Source of the DNA: Adineta vaga
Lineage: Eukaryota; Rotifera
Reading direction: 5' to 3'
Length of the DNA stretch: 64,000 nucleotides
Assembly: GCA_021613535.1 (NCBI GenBank)
Contig: CP075493.1
Coordinates: 13,454,001-13,518,000 of the forward strand
Shown here: positions 10,736-22,395 of the stretch, piece by piece
How positions within the stretch are numbered: the first letter of the stretch is position 1
How the letters are laid out: each line of letters starts with the position of its first letter
Translations under genes and position numbers: made by a program
The notes under the pieces: generated by a model
Told to the model about the DNA's origin: nothing
The model's database searches: none
Seen by the model: only the letters and a program-made list of their open reading frames with translations

Positions 10736-11354
10736 TGTGTAACAAAAATACACGATAAGAAGAGAATTTATAATCGTTTTTCTAGGATGTGAATACAATA
10801 AGAAATGCAGTTCACAACAACAGTATTCACTCTCACATGCACACTCTCAAAAGTGAAGAAAAAAAGAAGAGTATCTTTGTGCTGAAAATGGAATGGTACA
10901 CTTAATAAAATTAATGAGAGAATAACAAGTAAACATTATTCTATAATTAGAGTTCTATCTTAATCTTATTATGACTAAACTTGATTAGACATGGTTTTTC
11001 TCATTGAAGTATATATCATTATCATTTGGTTTTTATTAAACACACATACCTTTCAATATCCTCACGATGAACTGTTTAACTCTTTGGTGACGGGATGAAT
11101 ATTCCAGAACAGAATCATGAAATGAGAAACTAGTGCATATTAATCGACTTAATTTCGGTCTCTACTCTAAACGTTTTCGAGATAAATAACCTATATATGT
11201 ATCACCCATCTCGACAATTAGGTCGATGTCGGTTGCACTTTATAAATAAAAAAAAAGTATATATCTAGGAGTTTCGATGAATTCATTACAAGTGGTATAT
11301 ATGGTGTACCACCCGTCCTGAAAGGGTTAATAATGGCAGCAAGAATATAAAAGA
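10736..11354. other. Intergenic region with telomere-like string and MITE
   Basis: The receptor start and the acyl-CoA synthetase 3' end flank this gap. It holds a C-rich string CACTCTCACATGCACACTC at 10829-10847 and the MITE at 11076-11330. No gene is seen. Confidence 0.5.
11076..11330. mobile_element. piggyBac-type MITE (degenerate copy)
   Basis: TTAA (11076-11079) followed by CTCTTTGGTGACGGG matches, in reverse complement, CCCGTCCTGAAAGGG followed by TTAA (11312-11330). TTAA duplications with CCCTTT/AAAGGG ends are the hallmark of the piggyBac superfamily. The ~247-bp interior has no open frame, so this is a non-autonomous element. The same ends, and an internal TACCACC string beside the right end, occur in the element at 47126-47491. 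Confidence 0.6.
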
Positions 11355-14108
11355 TTAGGCAATATTTTTGTACATATGATCAATTTGTCGTTCGAAATAT
11401 TTCGCTAATTCGGGTCGTTTTGCTTTCATGGTTGGTGTTAAAAGATTATTTGAGATTGAAAATAATTCTGGATGTAAATAAATATCTTTAACCTAAGAAA
11501 AAGAAGAGAAAACTAAAATTAAATTTCATCAAATATCAACATACCTTTTCAAAACCTTTTAATCCTTGTGCATTTTCCAATTGTTTAATATCATCAAAAA
11601 TTAATTTTTTAATCTCTGCTTGTTTACATAATTCTGCCAATCCAACTGACGATTTCTTTTCAGCTGCATATTTTAACAGAACTTCAGGATCAGGAACAAT
11701 AATAGCCACTGTGTTGTTCTATATCAAACGAAAAAAAAACAAGACATGTAAATCGAGAACAAATTCAATCGTAGATTTGATATTACTTTATAACTATTAC
11801 CAAAAACAAATGCTTGAGTGATATATCGACTTTGAATATAGATATTTTCAATACGTTCAGGTGCGATGTATTCACCCTAGATAAGATTATCCGTTTATTT
11901 ATTTATCTTCAAAAAGAAAACTTCTATAAGTATCTACTTGTGATAATTTGAACATATGTTTCTTTCGATCGATAATTTGAGCTTGGCCAGTCTAAAAAAG
12001 ATTGACAAAAAGGTTTGGATAACTGAAAGAAGAAGATCTTACCGGTGTCCATTTAGCTATATCTCCTGTATGTAACCATCCTTCATTATCGATTGCTTCT
12101 CGTGTTTTAACTTCATCACGAAAATAACCTTTGAATACATTGGCACCTTTAATACATAATTCGCCAACATTATCTCTTGCAAAATATTGCATATCAGGTA
12201 CATCAACTAATTTGATCATATTACAATGTAATGGTACACCAATATTTCTAACAGTTGAATCATTAATTTGTTGACAAGTTGCTACACCACAATTTTCGGT
12301 TTGTCCGAAACCTTCAAGAATTTTTATTCCAGACACATGTCGAAGAAATTGAAGAACAACGGGTGAGACTGGCGCAGCACCACTCGCCATCAATTTCACA
12401 CGTCCACCAAGACTTTTTTGAACACGCGTATTAACCATAACGCCCCAAATCTTATCAAGTGCCGCACGATATGTTTCAACTTCATTTGGTTTCGCTTTCA
12501 ATACCATATCGTATAAGAAAGTTTTCATAGGTTGCATTTGAGGTACCATACCTTGAATAGTATCATACTGCAAAAAAAAACATAAACAGTCTTAGAAAAA
12601 CAATATGATCGATTTGCCATGCGTTTTAATAATCGTGGTACACTTGGCATGAATGTTGGCTGTAAATGAGCAAGATCGTCTGATAGTTGAAGTATATCAC
12701 CGAGATAATATCCGATTTTAAATCCATTACATAAACAATAATGCTAGATTCGATTTTGAAAAGAAAAACTTTCGTTTGAATTAAAACTCTTGTAAATATT
12801 TACTTCAACGATTTGTTCATATGAATGCGCTAATGGTAAATAGGAAATAAGTGTTTCCGATTCGTTTAAAATAGGATTCTAAATGCAAATCAAACATGCG
12901 ATATTTTAAGAATGAAGAAAAGAAAAATTTATTACAAAAAGTTCAGTGGCAGATCGAACAATAGCGATAAGATTTTTCTGTGTAAATATGACACCTTTGG
13001 GTAAACCTGTTGTACCACTTGTATAACAAATTTGAAATACATCATCAGGTTTAGGTGGCTAAAAGAATTCAGATTAGACCAATACAAGTGTTTCTATCGA
13101 CTTACATGATGTTCGACTGATTTCGATCGACCCAGTTCCTGAATGAAAGTTAAGAAAAAAAATAAGACTTATGAAAGAAATCTTACTAATAATTGATTAT
13201 AAGTTAAAATTTCAATTCGTTTTGTATGCGCCGTTTTGTAAATAGTATTCTCTTGATCTTCGGATAATTTCTTTGTTATTACAATTCGTTTCAATGATGG
13301 AAGTTGATCAGCAAGTCCAATTAAAATCAAAATATTTTCAGGTTTATCAATAAAAATTGTTTTCAATCACGCTAAAATCAAACTAACAGAGTAAGAGAAA
13401 AGCAACCTTTTTCAACAAATTTACTTTGATTTTTAATATGAACTATCGCATCTTTTCCAAGTGTATCATAAAGTGGTACATAGATCATACTTTGAAAATG
13501 ACATGCTATAGCAGTAGTTAACCACTGAGAAAATAAAAACTTATAGTAAAATGTTTTTAAAAAATCCATTCAATCTACTTCAACACTATTGACTGCATAG
13601 ATACCAATGAATGTATTTTGTCCATAGTTTTCACGCAATTGAATAAGACCACTGCCAATTTCCGTAGCTGCACGTTCCGTCTAAAATATCAGTTGGTTTA
13701 TATTAATCAAATGCGATTTCTATGACAATTTACTTCTTCGTAGGTCACCCATTCATAACCAGATTTACGATCAACTCGATAACCTAAGAATCGTTTATCT
13801 CCTGAAGAAAAACAAACATACAAAAATAAGGAAAAAAAATCGAAATCATTCAATTTTACCACGTCGATTAGCAATTTCTTTTCCGATTTGAAAACCTTCA
13901 TAAATTGTACTAAAAGGTCGACCATCTAAAGGAGAGATTCCAACCGTATATAATGGCTGTGAACCAAGTGTTGCCGCCACTCGAGCTTCGGAACAACCCT
14001 GAGCCTTCATACAGAAAATAGTTATTGTAAACTTCCGAAAAGAATATGGCCGGTTTCACTTACGCGAGCTGAAATAGTAAGACTTTGTACGGTTTGATTT
14101 GCAGTCAT
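11355..14108 (-). pseudogene. Long-chain acyl-CoA synthetase, one internal stop
   Basis: About 15 short exons from ATG 14106-14108 to TAA 11355-11357 encode a full-length ACSL-type ligase, which activates long-chain fatty acids with ATP and CoA, usually on ER or mitochondrial membranes. Motifs in order are WVTYEE, the AMP-binding loop CYTSGTTGLPKG (near 13025), SYLPLAHSYEQ, LMASGAAPVSP, GFGQTENCG, WLHTGDIAKW, IIDRKKHMFKLSQGEYIAPE and the C-terminal LLTPTMKAKRPEL. With the natural splice CAAA|GTAAAT...TTTTAG, codon TGA at 13367-13369 falls in frame just before KTIFIDKP; the reading phase is otherwise correct. A second oddity is that the exon ending LLKRM is followed by GC rather than GT (12616-12617). 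It may be a recent pseudogene, or the stop may be an error. Confidence 0.85.
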
Positions 14109-14653
14109 TTTTTTTCGTAAAGATATATTTTTTATTTACACCGATACGAGATTAAAAATCAATGAAAGTATACCTCTCGGTTTTCTGTTTGTTTTATATT
14201 TGATATTTTTATATAAAAATACGAAATAGATAGTAACTTGTACGGTTAGAGGTAGGAAAAAAATGTGTGAGTTTATTTTCTTTTTCAAATAAAAAGGACA
14301 GAAATACGAAAAAAAGGAAGAAAAATAAACCGTAAAAACGTAAGACCTGTTGAGTAATAAAAATGGTTTTTAAATTATATTTATTCAAAAACCAACATCA
14401 ATGAAACGTAACCATATTTGTGATAGTTAAAGTCATGCATGATGACGCAGGACAAATAAATAAACATATCTTTCATTAATAATTGAAATTATGACGAAAT
14501 ATTTTGTCTATAGTAAAAAAATCGAACTTGAAAAACGAATCTCGACATATGTTCTGAATCCCAACGCTTCTACAGAATTGAAAATATGAAATACTGTCTT
14601 TGATTATTATCAGAAGCGATACGTCGTGTTCGATTACACGTATTTAAATTTAG
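14109..14653. other. Divergent intergenic region
   Basis: About 545 bases between the divergently transcribed synthetase and GH76 genes, probably holding both promoters. It is AT-rich with A-tracts; no clear TATA box or repeat is singled out. Confidence 0.45.
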
Positions 14654-16533
14654 ATGTATAAAAATATTCTATATAGTATAATTCTTTTTCTTTCAATTAC
14701 TTCTGTTGACTGTAATTCACCAACTAAAGATGTCACCGAAACATTACGTCATGTTTGTACTGGTAAATTTATAGGTAGTTCGTGTCCATATGCAATCGCG
14801 TATGATATTGCTACTCAATTAGCTCTCTTGGCATAATCAAGATGGTTCTGTTGGCTTATGGTCAGATGGTAGTTATCGATTATGGTGGCCAAGTGGAGTT
14901 GGTCTATGGTCATATGCTGAATTTCTTCATACGATGAAAGGAAGAAGTAATATATGCATTAAACCAGAGAGAAGTATTCTATTCTTGATTTTATTTTCAG
15001 CTACTGATAAACTCTATCTTCCTTTACGATGGGCTGCTATTCAAACAGCAAAAAATAAGAACAATTATAAACATACGAATTATACAGATGATCAGGCTTG
15101 GTGGGCTAATGGTGCTATTCGACTTGAACAATATATTCGATCTATTGGTGATGCTACAGTCGAACTTGTTAATGCATCACAAGCTGTCATTGATGATAAT
15201 ATCGCACATGAAACAAACGATTGTGACGGTGGGTGAGTATATTCGATCGTATTCTATTGTTTTTAATGATAATATCTATTACTCCTAGTATTCTCTGGTA
15301 TTATGGAACTCCGCCTCCAGATGATCATATAAAGCAACTATATCCAACGTATTAACTATTTATTTAATGGCAACCATGTATTCTATTACACATGATCCAG
15401 CATTACTTCATGGTGGAGCAATTGATATTTATGACTGGTTAGTTTCAACTGGTTTAGTTGATCCATTTACAGGTGATCAAAAAGATGGCATGAGCATTGA
15501 TAGTTGTCGTGCAGGCGGTGCGGTAAACAGAACTGATTATCTTTTTTTTTAAATGGTTTCTCTTTTATTTTCTAGTCTTATACCTATGAATACGGTGTTC
15601 TAGTTCAAGGATTGATGGCTCTTGCTGATGCTACAGGCAATCAAACATATATTGAACATGCTATGACTTACATTCAAAATGCTTTTCGAAAATTTACAAA
15701 AGACAATATCATATATGAAGAATGTGATGAATCGAATACGTGCAGTGGAGATGGAATAGCATTTCGAGGTATCTAATATGAATTTCAATCAATTATTTCT
15801 ATTGAGTACCTTACATTTTAGGAGTATTATATCTTGGTCTTGCTCGATTATATGAACGTACACGAGATGATAGAATTGCTCAAGTTATTGAAGCATCCTA
15901 TTTTGCTATGCTCGCACATGTCAGTTTATTAACATATAAGTATTTGCTATTGTCTTTTTTTCGTACATAGACAGTCGATGGTCGATATCCACTTTCGTTA
16001 ATTAACAATAATAATAATTTTACTGGTGACAATGAAATTGTTATTACAATTGGTGATTTAAATCTTGCAACGGCAATGATTAAAGTCTATCAATATAGAT
16101 ATGCGGCATCAGTTATACCGAATATTGATGCAGCTATCAATGGATTATTGCCATTTGATGCTACTATTCAAGGTTTAACTGGATGTGTATGCAATGGTAT
16201 GTTACTTTCGGCTCCTATTCTACGTTATTTTGTTTAGTATGTATTTAGATATTGGATGTCCGATGGGTCACGATATGGAATGTTTCAATGATTCCGGACA
16301 CAAAGATCCCTCCAGTGGTCATCAATGGGCTGAAAAAGTAGACTAAACACACTTTTCTTTCGTTTCAATATGCTATTTTCTATTAGGTTTCAGCAATATT
16401 AGTTGGACCTGGTCATCAAATGATGCTATTCAAGCCAAAAGGTACAGGTCATAGTGATTGGATTAACGGTAGCGAATGGTTTATTGGAGATGAGTATAAT
16501 CACAATGTGGATTCAATCAGTATCGATTACTGA
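14654..16533 (+). pseudogene. GH76 alpha-1,6-mannanase-like enzyme with crystallin-like tail
   Basis: The product starts with a signal peptide (NILYSIILFLSITSVDC). GH76 landmarks follow: LYLPLRWAAIQTA, the acidic DDQAWW motif, NDCDGGILWYYG, HDPALLHGGAIDIYDWL, YEYGVLVQGLMALADATG and DGIAFRG. Such enzymes (fungal DFG5/DCW1, bacterial Aman6) hydrolyse or transfer alpha-1,6-mannan. After an intron near 16200 comes a region (CPMGHDMECF, then VSAILVGPGHQMMLFK and NVDSISID) that resembles a beta/gamma-crystallin motif. Seven or so GT-AG introns can be placed. Two frame changes are not explained by splicing: one near 14835 (after LALL) and one near 15352 (before the MATMYS helix). The family is rare in animals, so ancient transfer from fungi or bacteria is likely. 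Confidence 0.75.
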
Positions 16534-16637
16534 GGGTGTGAATGCGAAGGTTTTATAACAATCGAACTTGTTTTTAATAATCAGAATGAATAGAAAAAGA
16601 AATCAATTAACAGAAAAGGCTGATCTTTAATATTAAG

Positions 16638-16901
16638 TTAATAGTAAACTCGTACTGATGGTTCGATTAAATGCGGAAGTCGTGGTCCAACATAGCCAAT
16701 ACCTGATCGTGGATTATAGTACATTCGATAGGGTCGTTCTGTATGTATTCGTGTTTGTAACGGACGTCGAACAGTGGTTGTTACATGTCGTGGTTCAGGA
16801 ATTCTTGTAGTCATTTGACGCGGTCTTATTTCTGGTTTCGAACGATGTTGTATCGGATGTGATTGCCGCTTAGGTGCTGGGTTACTGTTTGATGCTCCCA
16901 T
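16638..16901 (-). CDS. Small basic protein with myristoylation-like start
   Basis: Open frame of 87 codons with ATG at 16899-16901. The N-terminus MGASNS fits the N-myristoylation consensus (Gly2, small residue at 6). The body is rich in Arg, Pro, Thr and His (repeated RxPxHVTT-type segments) and ends with a Tyr/Gly-rich stretch (MYYNPRSGIGYVGP). I recognise no family and see no catalytic motif. It lies tail to tail with the GH76 gene. It could be a membrane-anchored disordered protein; its expression is unproven. Confidence 0.45.
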   Translation of the reverse strand: MGASNSNPAPKRQSHPIQHRSKPEIRPRQMTTRIPEPRHVTTTVRRPLQTRIHTERPYRMYYNPRSGIGYVGPRLPHLIEPSVRVYY

Positions 16902-17397
16902 AATTAATAATATAATTTTTCTTTGAAATTTTGTATTCTATAACGCACTTATATGCAAAGGTAAGTTATGCATGATCACTTATTAATAAAAATTAATTTC
17001 TGAGTAATAACTTTCTTCATATTCATAGTAGCGTGACAAGAATTTGCAATTGCATTTATTAAGAGACGTTTCAAATTATTTTTCTATATCAAAATAAAAA
17101 CCAGAAACATTAAATCACTTGATCAGACATCTCTTTCGTCAGTTTCATGTTTTTTTTTCGTTCTGTTATTCGTCATCACGGTAGTATCTGGTTGCAAAGG
17201 TCGATCACAAGCAGTAAATCATCATACAAGGACAATATCAGCTTAGTGGCTAGAAGACAAATATCACGTCATCTTAACAATGACAACAGCAAAACAAAAG
17301 GAAGTGATAGAATGTCTCGAAACAAAGCAGACAAAATATTGTGAATTCTTCACATTATTTACTTCTCTTACTTCACAAAAAAAACATCCAAAACATC
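16902..17397. other. Divergent intergenic region
   Basis: About 500 bases between divergent genes. An open stretch from ATG 17147 to 17343 (65 codons) is Ser/Arg/Lys-rich without a domain and probably lies in the 5' leader of the oxidoreductase. Confidence 0.4.
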
Positions 17398-18635
17398 ATG
17401 TCGTTAGCATCAGTCGTACGTGAAAATAAAAAGCTCGCCATTGAAAAACTTGATGTAAGTTATATACTATCGATATCTACTTAATATATATATGTATATA
17501 TATATTTATAATAATGTCTTGAACATCAATCCAGATACCAAAGTATGGATCTAAAGATCTTCTCATCAAAGTAACTCATGTTGCACAAAATCCGACAGAT
17601 TGGAAACATGTACATTTCGGTCTCGCCAAACCTGGTTCAATTGTTGGTTGTGATTTTGCTGGTGAAGTTGTTGCAGTCGGTGATGCAGCCGTAGGTTTGT
17701 ATTCAATACATCTTGACTGAAATTAATGAGATTTTGAAGGTTTAATGTCGTGGGAGCTGAACTGAGACGTGAATATTGTTTAAATTCGCTTCTTTTCAGG
17801 AAACTATACCAAAGGTGAACGCGTAGCTGGTTGTGTTCATGGTGGTCTTGATCCTAAATTTGGCATCCGTGGATCATTTACGGAATATGTTGTTCAAGAA
17901 GCATCACTCGTCTTCCGTTATCCTTCAACGATATCTTCCGAAGCAGCTGCTACAATTCCACTTGCAAGCATTACAGCAGCTCTAGGTCTCTTTCATAAAT
18001 TAGGTTTACCTTTACCACCTGCTTCTCGTAGAGCATCTGTTCTGGTTTGGGGAGGAAGTACAAGTGTTGGTCAATATGCTATTCAACTGGCTAAAGCAGC
18101 AGGTTGCTTCGTTGTGACGACAGCATCACCAGCTCGTCATATTTACTTGAAAGAACTTGGAAGTGATACTTGTTTTGATTACAAAGATTCCAATGTCGTC
18201 GCACAAATCAAACAAGCTACAAATGGTAATTTGGCTTACGCTATCGATTGTGTTTCGGAAAAAGAATCTGTTCAACAAGTGTGTGCAACACTAACAGGTG
18301 CAAATCCACAGATAGCTACTGTTCTACCTGGTGTATCAAATGATATTCCTTCTCACATCAAAGAACGCAGTATTCTGATGTATACAATTGTTGGACGTCA
18401 AATGAACGTCTTTGGTCAAGATTTCGAAGCGGAACCTCAAGACAAAATGTTTGCTGAAAAATTCTATCAACTGCTCAGCGATGTTTTGTTTCCACGAGGT
18501 TTGATAAAACCAAATAAAGTCACAAAAATACCAGGTGGACTCAATGGAATTGAAGAAAGATTCAAAAGAATGATGGAAAACAAAGTAGCAGGTGAGAAGT
18601 TTGTTTACGCAATAGCCGAGACAACTAAACAGTAG
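17398..18635 (+). CDS. Zinc-type alcohol dehydrogenase-like (ToxD-type) oxidoreductase
   Basis: Three exons, 17398-17454, 17535-17694 and 17800-18635, with in-phase GT-AG introns of 80 and 105 bases, give an intact 350-residue protein. This is a medium-chain dehydrogenase/reductase of the quinone reductase or trans-enoyl reductase branch, using NADPH to reduce enones or quinones. Evidence: VAQNPTDWKH near the N-terminus, GCDFAGEVVAVG, a GxxxxxxR catalytic-domain segment, and the Rossmann motif WGGSTSVGQYAIQLAKAAG near residue 170. The structural-zinc cysteine cluster is absent, as in ToxD/CipB relatives. Those are mainly fungal, so horizontal origin is plausible but not shown. The start at 17398 is chosen because MSLASVVREN begins the family domain. 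Confidence 0.85.
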
Positions 18636-18924
18636 ATATCACGAAGATGAAAGCATTTTTACTATTTTATCATGTTTTTTGGATACCGACAATTTAATCA
18701 AGAAATAAAATGTTAAACTATACAAAAAGAAAAGTATGCAGAGCATTATAATATACTATTCAGTTGATCTTTAAGTTTATCAATAGTGTGTGTTTGTATG
18801 AAAATTTCCATAAACTATTTCATGAGAGAACAAGACATTTGTTTTTGATCGTAGAAGAAGGGAAGAGTTGTCGTTTATTATATATAAATATAAATTGTCA
18901 TTTGATCATTTACATTAAAAAAAA

Positions 18925-19464
18925 TTATGAATGTATAAAAGAATTAATAACTAACAAAATCAATGGGGAGAGTAGTGTCATTTGTGCTACTAAACGGACG
19001 CTATTATCTGTTAGCCATGCATCTTTTACAAGGATTGTTGCGTTCCATAGTTCGTTCGATTTTCTTGTCCACGTTCTGTTATCCACCACCATCTGTTTTG
19101 TTGTATTTCCATATAAATGAGGATAGATTGATGAATTGCTTTTCGACTATTCCCATTTCACATCATATCTATTTCGTATCATCCATTGATAATCTAATTT
19201 CAGCGCCCATAATTGAACTGTATAATTATAATTTTTCATTGCAAGTGGAAGAATATTAATTGCTCTAGCCAAATGAACGAAACCATCTGCTGCATCACGA
19301 TCAGACATAGACAGAATGTCTGGAAGAGATGAAGGTGGTGCTTCTGTAAAAAGTTGATACAGATAATACGGAAGTGGATCTGGTGGTGGCGCACCTATAG
19401 CACTATCAGCAACTAAAAAAGCAATGAAGGAGACCGTAGGATAGATCGCATACATAATTTTCAT
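18925..19464 (-). pseudogene. Secreted DUF952-like protein with internal stop
   Basis: From ATG 19462-19464 there is a signal peptide (PTVSFIAFLVADSAIGA), then a domain with DAADGFVHLARAINI and VQLWALKLD, matching DUF952, a small mostly bacterial domain of unknown function. TAG at 19147-19149 interrupts the frame. The same frame then stays open for another 73 codons to TAA 18925-18927 and contains YPHLYG, the expected C-terminal DUF952 motif. The stop therefore lies inside a once-continuous domain, about two-thirds through. No intron removes it. Possibly acquired from bacteria. Confidence 0.6.
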
Positions 19465-20027
19465 TAGATATTACTTAAAATATTGAGGGACAAAAAGACG
19501 AATGTCACAAATACGTGCATTATTGCTTGTCAATTGAAGAAGTTAAATGATATTCAAATTAAGATATGTATATATATATATATAAGAGAAAAGTTTTAGG
19601 AAGTATGAGTTTCCGCATGTCTAAAAGACAACATCAGATATACTTATATCATGTTTTTGTCTAATTCAAATAATACGTGCATAAAAGAAAAATCATATTT
19701 TGTTCTGTATATCACATATATCAATAGCGGGGAAAAACGATGGATTATAGAACTTTTATATGATCGTCTACTACTATATGACGCACATCCCATTGGCATA
19801 AAAACGGTGCAAACGCAAACAAAAAAATCGACAATGTATTGTCATATGTGATTGCATACAAATTTTTATGAACAGATCTAAGAATGAGAAAAGATAAGAT
19901 TTTTCACATTGAAGTTAATATCATACTTCCGCATCCTCAAAATACTTCTTATTAGATAATCTGCATTTTGTTTTAGGTAGAAATATACAAAGATAATGAA
20001 TATTATTCATCGAGATCAAAAAATTTA
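19465..20027. other. Intergenic region with (TA)n
   Basis: About 560 bases. A (TA)n tract lies near 19566-19584. A 66-codon open stretch at 19651-19851 has no recognisable domain. Confidence 0.45.
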
Positions 20028-20757
20028 TTAAGCTGCATGAGGAAAAAACTCTGAATAGTCTTTCAAAGTATGTGCTGTCGTGTGAGATATCGTTGGTCCG
20101 GAAGCAACTTGTGCTGTTAACGATCTGGATTGAGGTCGTTTATGAAGTTCATTGTAATCTTCTCGTATAATATCAGCTAATCTTTCTGCTAGAGCAAAAA
20201 TCGTCGCAGTTGGATTTGCATCTATTTGTTCACCGAATGCAGAAGCGTCACAAACTCGAACTTTATTTATATTGAGCACTCGTAATCTAGTATCAGTACA
20301 TAATCCCATTTGACAAGTTGAAATTGTATGTAGTACCGTTTCTAAATGACCATCGATGAATGTTTTCAATGGAGCATCCGTACCAGGATATATTTCTTCT
20401 GAAAATAGGTTTCCTCATTCAGTAGTTTTGATTAAATGTCGAAATTTTTCAATTGTAACGTTGAATACACCGTATTCATAGTCACTGATTGATTCCCAAT
20501 TAAAATTAACAATAGATTTATCACGAATATTATCCGAGATTGCAGTTACATTGCCTAAGAATGAAGGATCTTGTAAAATCATACGTAGTGTTACTTCCGC
20601 CGGTGTTTCACGATGTCCATTGGAACCGTACCGACATTGATGAGGTTGAGAGTTGGTGAAAAGATCAGGCGAATGGTAATTTGTATTGAAGAAATAAATT
20701 TGTAAATCTGTAATATTATCTTGTCGTAAACCGGTATTCAAAGCGTGTGTTGAAAAA
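20028..20757 (-). pseudogene. GMC oxidoreductase, C-terminal fragment with internal stop
   Basis: The 3' third of a glucose-methanol-choline oxidoreductase. The C-terminal domain shows HTISTCQMG, DTRLRVLNINKVRVCDAS and NPTATIFALAERLADII, the conserved substrate-domain histidine region and FAD-end motif. The frame is broken by TGA at 20415-20417 but continues in phase on both sides (IKTTE, then LFSEEIYPG). The FAD-binding N-terminal half (GxGxxG) is not found upstream. The coiled-coil pseudogene begins there instead, on the same strand, so the gene is also 5'-truncated. GMC enzymes oxidise alcohols with FAD. Confidence 0.75.
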
Positions 20758-20788
20758 TAAGTTTTAATAATTTAGAGTATTAAGAAAT

Positions 20789-22395
20789 TTATAAATAGAA
20801 GATATAAACTTTTGAACTAACCCGTAAGGTTGCTTCACGCGTTTCCATTGTGCTAGTTAATGTTTGAATTGTATTGCTATTTTCTCGTAAAAGTTGATCA
20901 TTTCGTGTAACATTCTCACGTACTTTTTCTAGTTCATTTCGTGTTTGTTGACGACTATTCGTATGAGTTTCTACTGCTTCCCGTTTAGTCTTGATTTGAT
21001 TTTCAATGGACATCATTTCAGCTTTTTTTTCCTGCATTGCTTGATTTTTGCCATTCAGTTCGTTTTCATAACGATTTTGTTGATCCTCAAGTTGTTGTTT
21101 TTTTAATACGCTGCCTTTGAGCTTTGCATCAGTATCGCGTTTTTTCTCAGCGCACGACTCCAATTTTTGATTTTCGTTTTTAAGTAGTTTTTCCTGTTGA
21201 TCCATCTGTTGTTGCAATTGAGTTACATTCATTTCTGACATTTTCAGATCATTCTCAATCGCTTTAAGTTTATTTTTTGATTCAAGAGCAGCACGTTCTT
21301 TTCTGAGTAATTCCGAATTTTTAGTTTTTAATTTACTTTCAGATTCTTGAAGAACATTACGTGCTGTTCTATGAAGATTCTCCTTGTCACTAAATATTCG
21401 AGTTGCTTCTCTTTCTCTTTCAATTACACTTTCAAGCTTACTATCAGCAGCTTGTTTTTCCTGTATCGCAAATGTCAATTTGGTTTGATTCTCTGTTTGT
21501 TGCGCTTAAATTGCTCCGTGCTCTTGAGTTAACAACATGATTTTTACTGTTTGGGTTTTTACTTTTGATTCTGCATCTCTCACATGATCTTCTTTAGTTT
21601 TTTGAGTATTTTTCGCAGTATTGAGACGACTTTGAGCATCATTATACGTGTTTGTGGCTCTATCTCTGATTCCTGTTTGTTCAGTCACTTTGAACTCAGC
21701 TCGTTCCTTGACTCTCTTTTGTTCTCCCAATTCTCTTCTTTGTACTGTTAACATTTTCAGCTTCCAATAACTCGTTTTTCAAATCCTGTACATCCCGACA
21801 AGCTTCTTCATATTCTCGTTGAGCTCGACTTTCTTCATCGGTTTGTTGAATGAGTATCGTATCTGCTTCATTGTATTTTGCTTCTTGATCATTGCATTCT
21901 TTGATCATTTCATTTTCTTTACTTTTCTCTTGATCTGCAGTTCCTTTATCTCGAGTTAGTTGTCGATTGGCTTCCTCAAGTTCGCTCTTTTTCAATCTGA
22001 GATTGTCGTCTAAATCAGATTTTGTTTGATTGGCTTGGTTAAGTTCGCTTATTTTTTTCTGTAGATTTTCTACGATTTTCGTTGCTTCGTTTTGAAGTCG
22101 AGTTACTTCGGCTTCTGCTCGTTTTAATGCGTTCCTTCAATAATTAAAATAAAATAAATTCTAATAATAGTCTCCAATGAAAAAAGTAATGACGTGCTAT
22201 GGATATAGAAAGTATATTGTATTACTCACATACCGAGCCTTTTCGACATCAATTTTTGCCGATCGAACATTTTCTTTCCATTCACGTACTTCAGTTTTTG
22301 ATTCTTCGACGTTTCCTTTCAGGCCTTCAATATGTTCTTTGAGATTGGTAATTTCTTCATTTAATTTTGTCACCTCAGCTTCTTATCCACACCCA
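20789..22395 (-). pseudogene. Long coiled-coil protein, disrupted
   Basis: Nearly 500 codons of Glu/Lys/Gln-rich heptad sequence, e.g. MSEMNVTQLQQQMDQQEKLL, across at least two exons (intron near 22140-22234, GTATGT donor). Lesions: TAA directly at the 5' end (about 22383), a one-base frame change near 21757, and in-frame TAA at 21506-21508. The final exon ends at a GTTAGT donor near 20820, with no clear next exon before the GMC fragment. No catalytic domain is seen. The 5' end abuts a telomere-like string (22386-22402). It resembles repeated SMC- or myosin-tail-like sequences, but no specific family can be named. Confidence 0.65.

Noticed and set aside
18764-19259. Two plus-strand open stretches opposite the DUF952 gene
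   Set aside because: They are antisense to the DUF952 domain, whose motifs (DGFVHL, YPHLYG) clearly lie on the minus strand.
19566-19584. (TA)n tract as a replication origin
   Set aside because: Similar simple repeats occur in several AT-rich gaps; nothing supports a specific role.
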